From Halopseudomonas yangmingensis (GTDB lineage Bacteria; Pseudomonadota; Gammaproteobacteria; Pseudomonadales; Pseudomonadaceae), in the NCBI RefSeq assembly GCF_900114825.1, contig NZ_FOUI01000003.1, positions 182,679 to 246,678 of the forward strand: 64,000 nucleotides of DNA, written 5' to 3'. Under the pieces are notes generated by a model. That model did not search any database. It was not told where the DNA came from and worked only from the letters and a program-made list of their open reading frames with translations. Position numbers and translations under genes: made by a program. This document shows positions 1 through 7,532 of this stretch, in pieces (the stretch's first letter is position 1; each line of letters opens with the position of its first letter).

Positions 1-1
1 T

Positions 2-175
2 CAGCGCAGTCCGGCCTATGTCGAGCAGGTCACCGGGGCCTGGCGCAAGGCGCTGGACAGCTACAAGGCCAACCCGCAACGCTTTGCCGTTGATCCGGCC
101 TGGAGTGATGTGCTGGCAAATGTCTCCGAGGGCAGCCAGACCACCCTGGGTGCCTACCACCGTGCCTGGCAGTGA
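2..175 (+). CDS. ubiU: UbiU, 3' end only (U32 peptidase family)
   Basis: The window opens inside this gene; the last 57 codons are visible, ending in AYHRAWQ and a TGA stop. The tail (YVEQVTGAWRKALDSY) matches the C-terminus of the YhbU/UbiU branch of the U32 family. UbiU forms a heterodimer with UbiV, each carrying a 4Fe-4S cluster, that hydroxylates ubiquinone precursors without O2. The iron-sulfur cysteines lie outside the window, so the call rests on the tail and on ubiV starting 9 bases downstream. The identity is likely rather than certain. Confidence 0.75.
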   Translation, partial: QRSPAYVEQVTGAWRKALDSYKANPQRFAVDPAWSDVLANVSEGSQTTLGAYHRAWQ

Positions 176-184
176 GGGCCTGAT

Positions 185-1081
185 ATGTTGAAACTGACTA
201 TGGGTCCCATCCTGTTCTATTGGGACCGGCAGAAAATCATGGATTTCTACGCCGACATGGCGGAGCAGCCACTGGACGTCATCTACCTGGGTGAAACCGT
301 GTGCTCCAAGCGCCGGGCGCTGTCGCTGGACGACTGGCTGGGGCTGGCCCGCGAACTGCGGCAGATGAACCCTGAGCGAGAGGTGGTGGTGTCCGGACTG
401 GCGCTGATCGAGGCGGCGTCCGAGCTGTCGAGTCTGCGCCGACTGTGCGACAACGGCGAGATCACCGTTGAAGCCAACGACATGGGTGCGATTCAGCGCC
501 TCAGTCAGAATGGTGTCAGCTTTGTTGGCGGTCCGGCACTGAATATCTACAACGCCTATGCCATGCAGGAGCTTTGCGAGGCTGGCATGCGCCGCTGGGT
601 ACCGCCGGTGGAATGCTCCGGTGAGTTGATCGGACACCTGATCGAGCAGGCCCGCGAAGCAGGTATCACACTGCCGGAAATCGAGCTGTTTGCCTGGGGC
701 AAGTTGCCGCTGGCCTACTCGGCACGCTGCTTTACCGCACGGGCGGAAAACCGGCCAAAGGATGACTGCGGTTTCATCTGTCAGGATTACCCGGACGGGT
801 TGCCCCTGCACAGTCAGGAAAACCAGCCGCTGTTCACCATCAATGGCATCCAGACCATGTCAGCGGATGCCTGCAACCTGCTGGCCGAGTACCCGCGCAT
901 CGAGGCGCTGGGTATCGACCTGCTGCGCCTGAGCCCGCGGGCCGAGGACATGCAGTCGGTAGTTCAGGCCTTTGATCAGGTACGCCGTGGTCAACCGGCA
1001 CCGCTGGCGGTGGATGGCTGTAACGGTTACTGGCATGGCAAACCCGGAATGCTGCGTGTTGAGGAGGCTGGTCTATGCTGA
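185..1081 (+). CDS. ubiV: UbiV, O2-independent ubiquinone hydroxylase subunit
   Basis: This 298-residue U32-family protein is the YhbV/UbiV partner of UbiU. The N-terminus (LTMGPILFYWDRQKI, then YLGETVCSKRR) is characteristic. The four cysteines expected for the UbiV 4Fe-4S cluster are at about C40, C182, C195 and C199, the last three in a C-x12-C-x3-C pattern. UbiU-UbiV with UbiT allow ubiquinone synthesis in anoxia, which suits the nitrate-respiration genes downstream. The ATG sits after a purine-rich stretch 9 bases past ubiU, and the 3' end overlaps the ubiT start by 7 bases, so ubiU-V-T look translationally coupled. All key residues are present. Confidence 0.93.
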   Translation: MLKLTMGPILFYWDRQKIMDFYADMAEQPLDVIYLGETVCSKRRALSLDDWLGLARELRQMNPEREVVVSGLALIEAASELSSLRRLCDNGEITVEANDMGAIQRLSQNGVSFVGGPALNIYNAYAMQELCEAGMRRWVPPVECSGELIGHLIEQAREAGITLPEIELFAWGKLPLAYSARCFTARAENRPKDDCGFICQDYPDGLPLHSQENQPLFTINGIQTMSADACNLLAEYPRIEALGIDLLRLSPRAEDMQSVVQAFDQVRRGQPAPLAVDGCNGYWHGKPGMLRVEEAGLC

Positions 1082-1600
1082 AGCTTGCCAAACTGGCGTT
1101 ACGTGCCGGTGATCCCTTGCTGCCACTGGGGCAGCACGTACCCTTCCTGTTGCAGCGTGTGGTGCTGGAGCGGGTGATGGCGCATCTGTTTGCCCAGCCG
1201 TTGAAGGAGGGTGAGTTTGATGTATTGCAGGGCCGCTGGTTGCGTCTGGAGGTGTTGGATCTTGGTCTGGCCTGGTGCGTAACCCGTGATCTGCGTGGCC
1301 TGCGCCTGGCAAAACAGGCACCGGTGGATGTCTGCATCAAGGGCAACTGGCGCGAGTTTCTGCTGCTGGCCAGCCGTCAGGAAGATCCGGATACGCTGTT
1401 CTTCCGGCGCCGGCTGGTGATCGAGGGCGACACTGATCTGGGGCTGGCGGTAAAGAACCTGATGGACAGTCTGGACCCGGATCAGCTACCGCCACGCCTG
1501 TGGCAGCTGCTGACCCTGCTTGGGGCAGGCCGCCCGCGAAGAGGTAACGGCACAGCGTGCCAAACAATCCAGCCAGGCCCTCAAGCCAAGGGCTGGCTAA
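1075..1600 (+). pseudogene. ubiT: UbiT (SCP2 lipid-binding protein) with a +1 frameshift
   Basis: The first ~149 codons encode an SCP2-type lipid-binding domain like E. coli YhbT/UbiT, which carries hydrophobic ubiquinone intermediates for UbiU-UbiV. Near 1519-1524 (sequence cttggggcag) the frame slips. As written it reads LLGAGRPRRGNG and runs on in unlikely sequence to 1758, over the next gene. Removing one G gives LLGQAAREEVTAQRAKQ and a TAA at 1598-1600, for a 174-residue protein, the usual UbiT length. The lesion is in a run of four Gs, so it may be a sequencing or assembly error. If real, the protein loses its last ~25 residues and gains a foreign tail; the SCP2 core would remain. Confidence 0.8.
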
Positions 1601-1663
1601 AGCGTCGGCGGCAACAGCGATGGGGCCAGCCGACATTCGTTAGTTGGTTGAAGGAGTTGCACC

Positions 1664-2788
1664 ATGATGGATGCTCTGGCCTCGTTGATACAAAAGCTGC
1701 TGCGTTTGCTTGGCTTGCGCAGCATCAACATGCAGTTCATTTTTTTCCTATAGCCTGATTTTTGTCTGTGCTGCGACTACGGTCGGTGTGCTGTTTTTGC
1801 TGGAGCGCGATGCCGGGCAGATTGATCGGGCTGGCGCCCAGCGCATGCTCAGCCAGAAAATGGCCAAGGAAAGTCTGCTGGTGCAGCAGGGGCTGATGCC
1901 GGTGACGACCCTGCAGGCGACCGTGCAGCGTTTTGATCAGGTACACCGGCAGTTGTTGCAGGGCGATGCCGCCACCGGGCAACCGGCGGTCAGCAAGCCG
2001 CAGGCATTGGCGCACCTGCAGGCGGTGGATCGGCTCTGGCAAAGCTACCGGCCGGCGGTACTGGCATTGGCCGGGGGTGAGCTGGGACGACTGGGCCAGG
2101 TCAGCAGCGAGTCCGAGGCCCTGCTCAGTGAAATGCATGCGGCAGTCACCCTGATGGCGGCGGAGAACAACCGCCTGGCGGCGATCCAGCGCTGGGTATC
2201 GCTGCTGGCAACCCTGAGTATACTGCTGCTGGTGGTTCTCAGTCGGGTGTGTGGCATGAGCTGGCTGATGAAACAGATCGATGAGCTGCGTCACCGGCTG
2301 GAGGATGTCAGTCGTGGGGACTTTTCCCGCTCCCTGCAGGCACGTTATCCCGACAATGAAATGGGCCAGATCACGCTGGCCTACAACCAGTTGCTGGAGC
2401 AGGTCGGCAGCATGATCCGTGCGGTGCGTCTGGCGGCCGATGAAGCCGGCCAACAAAGTGCCGAGATGGGCAAGGCGGCTGCCCGCAGTGCCAGTGACGT
2501 GCAGGGGCAGCAGGCGGAAATTGATCAGGTCGCCACGGCGATGAATGAAATGCTGGCGACCTCCCAATTGTCGATGCGGTACAGTCAATCCGTGGTATGG
2601 CGACACAAATAGCCACTGCGGCAGAGGAGCAGTCGCAGGTGGCCGAGGATATGAACCAGTCGCTCAGCCGGATTGCCCAAGTGTCGCACAAGGCCGTTGC
2701 CGCGACCCAGCAGGTGGAGCAAAGCAGTCAGGGCATCATTGGCAGTATGCAGACACTGCAGCAGCGTACTGCTGAGTTTGTGCTCTGA
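1664..2788 (+). pseudogene. Decayed methyl-accepting chemotaxis protein with PilJ-type sensor domain
   Basis: The remains of a chemoreceptor. The probable start is the ATG at 1664 (MMDALASLIQKLLRL). A run of seven Ts at about 1740-1747 shifts the frame inside the first membrane segment. The main body then reads AGAQRMLSQKMAKESLL, a PilJ/NarX-type P-box, followed by a periplasmic helix bundle, a second membrane segment, a HAMP domain and the start of the methylation helix up to NEMLATS. At about 2561-2567 the sequence jumps, in another frame, to VDAVQSIRGMATQIA and the tail TAAEEQSQVAED, ending at 2788. The whole kinase-coupling hairpin tip is missing. With two lesions it cannot be a working receptor. 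PilJ-domain receptors include the nitrate receptor McpN of P. aeruginosa, so a former nitrate receptor next to narXL is an inference. Confidence 0.85.
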
Positions 2789-2826
2789 GGGTGCGACAAA
2801 TTGCGACAGCCAAGTGTTACAGAATA

Positions 2827-2840
2827 TTGACAGTCATCAA
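2827..2840. promoter_or_regulatory. ANR/FNR-type box upstream of the DGC gene
   Basis: TTGACAGTCATCAA is one base from the palindromic TTGAT-N4-ATCAA consensus of ANR/DNR/FNR. Its centre is about 54 bases before the ATG at 2888, which fits an activator site at -41.5 with a leader of roughly 13 bases. No convincing -10 box is visible. It would place the DGC gene, and perhaps the porin behind it, under low-oxygen control. Confidence 0.65.
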
Positions 2841-2887
2841 GGCCTGATCATCAGGCTGCAACGAGACTTGAACGCAAGGGGGTTGCC

Positions 2888-3271
2888 ATGGTCCGCAAGG
2901 ACTTGCCGTTGATCTACTCCTGCTCCGGTTGCTCCAACGTGGCGCAACTGGCCAACACGCTGGCAGTACGTCTGGACCGCGCCGGCAAGGCAGAGATGTC
3001 CTGTATTGCCGGAGTTGGTGGCAAGGTGCCAAAGCTGGTGAAGGACGCGAAATCCGGCCGCCGGATTATCGCCATCGATGGATGCATGTTGCATTGTGCC
3101 AAGGCCTGTCTGGAAGGCTGTGAGGTGCAGGCGGATGTGCATCTGACCTTGAGCGATTTCGGTGTACGCAAGCGTTACGGCGAGGATTGCAGCGAAGCCC
3201 AGATTGATGAACTGGAAGCCGAGCTGTTGCGGATTGTCGACACCCTCAACGAGAAGCAGTCAATAGACTGA
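2888..3271 (+). CDS. DGC-domain putative zinc-binding protein
   Basis: This 127-residue cytoplasmic protein matches the DGC domain family, named for an Asp-Gly-Cys motif, seen here as AIDGCMLHCAKACL. Other cysteine motifs are YSCSGCSNVAQLAN near the N-terminus and AEMSCIAGVGG in the middle. The family is presumed to bind zinc; its biochemical role is not settled. The start is the ATG at 2888 after an AAGGGGG ribosome site. It lies 56 bases downstream of an ANR-type box, and the porin gene begins 58 bases after it on the same strand. Similar genes stand beside narXL in Pseudomonas. The family call is firm, the function open. Confidence 0.85.
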   Translation: MVRKDLPLIYSCSGCSNVAQLANTLAVRLDRAGKAEMSCIAGVGGKVPKLVKDAKSGRRIIAIDGCMLHCAKACLEGCEVQADVHLTLSDFGVRKRYGEDCSEAQIDELEAELLRIVDTLNEKQSID

Positions 3272-3329
3272 CGAGCCACCAGGCATGTATCGGTGGCTCA
3301 CCCAAGCCAACCACACCGAGGTATGCCTG

Positions 3330-4559
3330 ATGCGTAAACTGACCCTTGCCCTGATGGGCTGCAGTCTTGCCGTGCCGGCCCTGGCCGCCGAATCACCGTC
3401 GCAGCTGTTCGCCGATGGCAAAGCTTCCCTGGATATGCGCTATCGCTATGAGCATGTAGACCAGAATAATGCCCTGAACAATGCCAATGCCCAGACCCTG
3501 CGTACCCGGATCGGTTACCAGACCGGTAGCTTTGCCGGTTTCTCCGCGCTGATTGAGGCAGACAATGTCAGCCGTATTGGCGATATGAAGTACAACTCTA
3601 CCCGCAACCGCCAGGGACAATACTCCGTGGTGGCTGACCCGGATGGTACTGAGATCAATCAGGCGTTGCTGCGTTATACCCATGAACTGGGTCAGGCTAC
3701 TGTGGGCCGCCAGCGCATCAACCTGGACAACCAGCGTTTTGTCGGTGGTGTGGCCTGGCGGCAGAACGAACAGACCTACGACGGTGCGCTGCTGGCACTG
3801 AAGCCGCTGGACGGACTGACCCTGACCTATGGCTATATCGATCAGGTCAACAGTATTTTTGGTCCGGATGGCACCAACAACTTCCCTAATAACCCGGCGA
3901 ATATCGAAGGCCACAGCCACCTGCTGAATGCCAGCTACCAGCTGCGCCCTGAGGCTACAGTGACCCTGTACCAGTACCGCCTGGGGCTGGATAATCTGCA
4001 GAATGGAGCACAATCCAGCAAGACCACCGGTGTGCGGGTGGCCGGCAAGGTGCAGGGCTGGGACTACGCTGCCGAGTATGCGCGTCAGCGTGACTGGGCG
4101 GACAATCCGCTGAACCTCAGCAGCAAGTACTATCTGGTTGAAGCCGGTACCAATTTTGCCGATCTGGCGGTCAAGGCCGGCTATGAGGTGCTGGGCGGTG
4201 ATAACCGTACGGGCAACCGTGCCTTCCAGACCCCGCTGGCCACCAGGCATATGTTCCAGGGCTGGGCTGATGTGTTCCTTACCACACCGGCAGCAGGTAT
4301 TACCGATGCCTGGATTGGCGGTAGCTACCCGGTGCTCGGTGGTCGCCTGCAGGCGTGGTATCACGATTTCCGTGCTGACAAGGGCAGCCAGCGTTATGGC
4401 AACGAAGTGAACCTTGGTTGGGGCAGGGCAGTGCCTGGCGTTAAAGGGCTTCAGGCGCTGGTCAAGTATGCCAGCTACGACAGCAAGCAGGGTAATGCTG
4501 TGGCCGGTCGCACAGTGGATACCGACAAACTCTGGCTGCAACTGCAGTACAGCCTGTAA
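3330..4559 (+). CDS. Outer-membrane porin, alginate-export-like beta-barrel family
   Basis: A 409-residue secreted protein. The first 20 residues (MRKLTLALMGCSLAVPALAA) are a typical signal peptide, so the start is taken at 3330 and not at the upstream ATG at 3285. The mature part has alternating beta-strand sequence rich in Tyr, Gly and Asn, for example MRYRYEHVDQNNALNN and VGRQRINLDNQRFVGG, as in the large barrels of the alginate-export domain family. The gene is monocistronic or co-transcribed with the DGC gene and ends at a strong terminator. Its position between the DGC gene and narXL suggests a solute channel used in nitrate respiration, which is inference. The substrate cannot be read from sequence. 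Confidence 0.8.
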   Translation: MRKLTLALMGCSLAVPALAAESPSQLFADGKASLDMRYRYEHVDQNNALNNANAQTLRTRIGYQTGSFAGFSALIEADNVSRIGDMKYNSTRNRQGQYSVVADPDGTEINQALLRYTHELGQATVGRQRINLDNQRFVGGVAWRQNEQTYDGALLALKPLDGLTLTYGYIDQVNSIFGPDGTNNFPNNPANIEGHSHLLNASYQLRPEATVTLYQYRLGLDNLQNGAQSSKTTGVRVAGKVQGWDYAAEYARQRDWADNPLNLSSKYYLVEAGTNFADLAVKAGYEVLGGDNRTGNRAFQTPLATRHMFQGWADVFLTTPAAGITDAWIGGSYPVLGGRLQAWYHDFRADKGSQRYGNEVNLGWGRAVPGVKGLQALVKYASYDSKQGNAVAGRTVDTDKLWLQLQYSL

Positions 4560-4614
4560 CCGGGCTGGGGAGTGCCTTGTGGCGCTCCCGTTTCATGGGA
4601 AAATCTCAGGTATT

Positions 4615-4642
4615 CGGGCGCTGGTGACAGCGCCCGTTTTTT
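4615..4642 (+). terminator. Rho-independent terminator after the porin gene
   Basis: A perfect 9-bp stem, CGGGCGCTG / CAGCGCCCG, has a GTGA loop and is followed by six Ts. It ends 83 bases past the porin stop and touches the narL stop codon on the other strand, so it separates the convergent porin and narL transcripts. Confidence 0.9.
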
Positions 4643-5294
4643 ATTGCAGATTGTTCTCGACAACCCAGACTGCCGCTTCGGTTCGCGAGCGCATCCCCAG
4701 CTTGTTGAGCAGGCGCTTGACGTGGACCTTGACGGTGCCTTCGGTGATATCCAGACGCCGGGCAATCATCTTGTTGCTGTAGCCCTTGGCGATCAGTTTG
4801 AGCACGTCCTTTTCGCGTTTGGTCAGAGCGACTGCCTGGTTTTGCTGGGCGGACTTGGGGCGCTCTCGAATGGCTTGCGCCAGCACCATGGTCAGCTCGG
4901 GGCTCAGTGCCAGTTTGCCATGGGCGGCCAGGCGGATATGTTCGACCAGCTGTTCGGCATCCATATCCTTGAGCAGGTAGCCATCGGCTCCGTTACGCAG
5001 GGCCTCGAGCACGTGCCCCTGATCATCCGAGACGGTGAACATGATAATGCGTGCATCCACACCGCGCTGACGCAGGCAGCGCACGGTTTCCAGACCGTCC
5101 ATGCCGGGCATGTTCAGGTCCATCAGAATCAGGTCCGGTTCCAGGCTGTCGGCCAGCTCCAGCGCCTGTTCGCCACTGCCAGCCTCGCCGACCGGCTTCA
5201 GGTCGTCTTCCAGCTCCAGCAGGTCGCGCAGGCCGCGGCGCATCATCGGGTGATCATCCACCAGCAGTATGCGGGTGATCTCCGCGTCGGTCAT
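4641..5294 (-). CDS. narL: NarL, nitrate/nitrite response regulator
   Basis: A 217-residue NarL/FixJ-type regulator. The receiver domain (about 1-125) has the acidic pair D13-D14, the phosphate-accepting D59 in LILMDLNMPG, T87 and K109. A LuxR-type DNA-binding domain follows (about 150-212: LTKREKDVLKLIAKGYSNK). It is the partner of NarX and activates nar genes in response to nitrate. The start codon overlaps the narX stop by 4 bases, so the two are translationally coupled. It is intact and of normal length. Confidence 0.95.
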   Translation of the reverse strand: MTDAEITRILLVDDHPMMRRGLRDLLELEDDLKPVGEAGSGEQALELADSLEPDLILMDLNMPGMDGLETVRCLRQRGVDARIIMFTVSDDQGHVLEALRNGADGYLLKDMDAEQLVEHIRLAAHGKLALSPELTMVLAQAIRERPKSAQQNQAVALTKREKDVLKLIAKGYSNKMIARRLDITEGTVKVHVKRLLNKLGMRSRTEAAVWVVENNLQ

Positions 5295-7144
5295 GGGGTG
5301 GTCTCCTGTACCAGGGGAATGTGCCGGTATTGTGGCGGGAAGCGCAGCCAGACGCGAGTACCGCGTACATTGCGGTTGCTGATGGCCAGCGTGCCGTGCA
5401 GGCTGGCGGCGCGCTCGTGCAGTATGCTCAGACCATAGTGGCCGCCAGGACTGATGGCTTCGCCGATGCCGATGCCGTCATCCTCGATGCGGATATCGAT
5501 GGTGCCATGGCTGTCCTGCTGCAGCTGGATATTGCAGCGGCTCGCCTGTGCATGCTTGATCACATTGCTGAGGGCCTCGCGGATAATCTGCAGGCAGTGG
5601 ATTTCCTCGTTGGGGGTCAGCGGGCAGTGATCCAGCCGGTAGTCCAGTTCAATGGCTACGCCCGAGTGCTGGCTGAATTCCTGCACGGTGGCCAGCAGCG
5701 CCGGCTTGAGACCGGGGGCATTGACCTGGATGCGGAAGGTGGTGAGCAGCTCGCGCAACTGCCGGTAGGCGGCATTCAGCCCCTGCTCGATCTGCTCCAG
5801 GGTGGCGCCCAGCTCCTCGCTGCTGCAATCCTTAAGCATCTGTCGGCGCAGGCGTGCCAGTTGCAGTTTCTGTGCCGACAGCGCTTGCGCCAGCGAATCA
5901 TGCAGTTCACGGGCAATCACTGCGCGCTCTTCCATCAGCGCCAGGCTGGCTTGCTGGCGCGACTGGTGGGAGAGGCTCAGCGAGGCGGCGAACAGGTCGG
6001 CGAGGGTTTCAAGAAGCTGTTTCTGCCAGCTGTCGAGTTCATGGCCGCGCCGCTGTTCTACCCGCAGGCTGCCCAGCTCGGTTGGTCCCGAGCGCAGGCT
6101 GAAACTGAGCAACTGGCGGCCGTCGGGAAGTTGACCATTATCCTGCAGGGCAGGACAGCTGTCGCATTTGGGCAGGTTGCAGTAATTGGGCGGCAACATG
6201 TCCTGGGAGGTCATGGCAGTATGGCTGCCGGCTTCGGAAGGCTGGTTAAGACACAGCGTAATAGGACCGCAGCCCAGCACACCTTGTACCTTGGCCAGCA
6301 TGTGACCCATGATCTGGCTAGGGTCATCGGGTTGTCCGTATAGCATTCGCGCGCTATCGAAAAGCAATTGCAGGCTGGAATTGCTGTGCTGCAATTCCAG
6401 CGTCTTGGCATGCACCTTGTCTTCCATATCCGCGTACAGGCCGGCCAGCTCCTGACTCATCTGATTGATGGTGCGCGCCAGCAGGCTGAGCTCGGTATCA
6501 CCGTCTACCCGGATATGTCGGTTGAATTGCCCGCGCCCAATGTCCCGGGCTATGGCTGTCAGGGTGCGCAGCGGCGTTGCCAGGTTGTTGTGCAGCCCGT
6601 AGATCAGCAGGAAGGCAATGATCACGATGATAAACAGGGTGCCGACCTGCAGGCCGCGTATCACCTCAAGCCGGCTCTCGGAGGCTTCCTGAAGTGATTT
6701 GACCAGTGCATCCAGCTCATCAACGAAGCTGCCTACTTCTTCGCGGTAGTCGTCAATACGTGGTGGGCGGACGCTGATCAGTGGGTGCATGACCTCTTTC
6801 CAGTGCTCGACTGCCAGCGTGTAGCGCGCCGGGAGTTCGGTGCGGCTATGGCGGCTCAGGGCGGACTGCAAGGCAGGGGCGACCAGGGTTTCTTCAAGTT
6901 TGGCGATATGTCGGTCAAGTTGTTGCATGTCGCCGCTACGGGCGGTCATTGCCAGTCGATAGGACTGCATGCGCAGACTGCCAGCCTGGTTCAGGGCTGC
7001 CGCGTCACCCTGTAGGGCATCGGCCATGTACAGGCTGCCAAGCATGCTAAGCAGGGACACGCTGATGATGACCACAAAAGCCAGCAGGGTATTGAAGACA
7101 ACCGAGTGACGGGGTGTGAGATTGTCGTGGAGTGTTTGCGCCAT
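5291..7144 (-). CDS. narX: NarX, nitrate/nitrite sensor histidine kinase
   Basis: A 617-residue membrane kinase. Transmembrane segments are at about 17-40 and 169-187. The periplasmic P-box, LNQAGSLRMQSYRLAM, is at about 51-66 and binds nitrate/nitrite in this family. A HAMP domain (about 188-240) and a central region with a cysteine group (C322, C327, C330) follow. The HisKA_3 dimerisation box has H415 in ARELHDSLAQALS, and the ATPase domain has GIGIGEAISPGGHYGL near the end. It transfers phosphate to NarL. It is divergent from the narK operon, sharing the 388-base region 7145-7532, and is complete. Confidence 0.95.
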   Translation of the reverse strand: MAQTLHDNLTPRHSVVFNTLLAFVVIISVSLLSMLGSLYMADALQGDAAALNQAGSLRMQSYRLAMTARSGDMQQLDRHIAKLEETLVAPALQSALSRHSRTELPARYTLAVEHWKEVMHPLISVRPPRIDDYREEVGSFVDELDALVKSLQEASESRLEVIRGLQVGTLFIIVIIAFLLIYGLHNNLATPLRTLTAIARDIGRGQFNRHIRVDGDTELSLLARTINQMSQELAGLYADMEDKVHAKTLELQHSNSSLQLLFDSARMLYGQPDDPSQIMGHMLAKVQGVLGCGPITLCLNQPSEAGSHTAMTSQDMLPPNYCNLPKCDSCPALQDNGQLPDGRQLLSFSLRSGPTELGSLRVEQRRGHELDSWQKQLLETLADLFAASLSLSHQSRQQASLALMEERAVIARELHDSLAQALSAQKLQLARLRRQMLKDCSSEELGATLEQIEQGLNAAYRQLRELLTTFRIQVNAPGLKPALLATVQEFSQHSGVAIELDYRLDHCPLTPNEEIHCLQIIREALSNVIKHAQASRCNIQLQQDSHGTIDIRIEDDGIGIGEAISPGGHYGLSILHERAASLHGTLAISNRNVRGTRVWLRFPPQYRHIPLVQETTP

Positions 7145-7532
7145 GTCTGACTGGCTCGCTGCAAATGGAAAAGCTGCACCTTTACGGCGCCATTACTGAC
7201 GATTATCCGATCGGGCAGGTCAGGTTTTGCCAGTGTGACGGCCCCGGTTGTTTTTGCCTAGTCGTCAGGGGAATACCCCAATGCATTGCTTCTGTCAGAA
7301 GCTTTCAGGGGTGTCTCTTTGTTCTGATTTAAGCTTATGTTTTAAAAGGAAAAATTTTATAAATATAAGTACTCAGTAAGTGGTATTGGACGGCTTTCTG
7401 TCACAAAGCTGAACTGGAAAAGTTGACTTGGATCAACCATCGTCGCGCCTCTGAGCTATAGCGTTACAGCCATGGAGCCTGCCATTGCTGTACGTGGCAG
7501 GCCGAACAGTCTCCAGTGAGGAATGAAACAGC
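7145..7532. promoter_or_regulatory. Divergent narX / narK regulatory region
   Basis: This 388-base gap between narX and the narK-nar operon has no coding sequence I can support. It contains an AT-rich stretch (7331-7376), unusual in this GC-rich window and a plausible site for DNA bending. An ANR-type box lies at 7423-7436. A possible -10 (TATAGC, 7457-7462) stands where a class II ANR promoter would need it, giving a leader of about 62 bases to the narK start. A TACCCCA at 7274-7280 resembles a NarL heptamer but is a single weak match. Confidence 0.7.
7423..7436 (+). promoter_or_regulatory. ANR/DNR box of the narK-narGHJI operon
   Basis: TTGACTTGGATCAA has one mismatch from TTGAT-N4-ATCAA. 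Its centre is about 41 bases upstream of the start site predicted from the TATAGC element at 7457-7462, the standard geometry for activation by ANR or DNR. Confidence 0.8.

Noticed and set aside
3393..4541. 382-codon open frame on the minus strand
   Set aside because: It is antisense to the porin gene; no signal, motif or ribosome site supports it.
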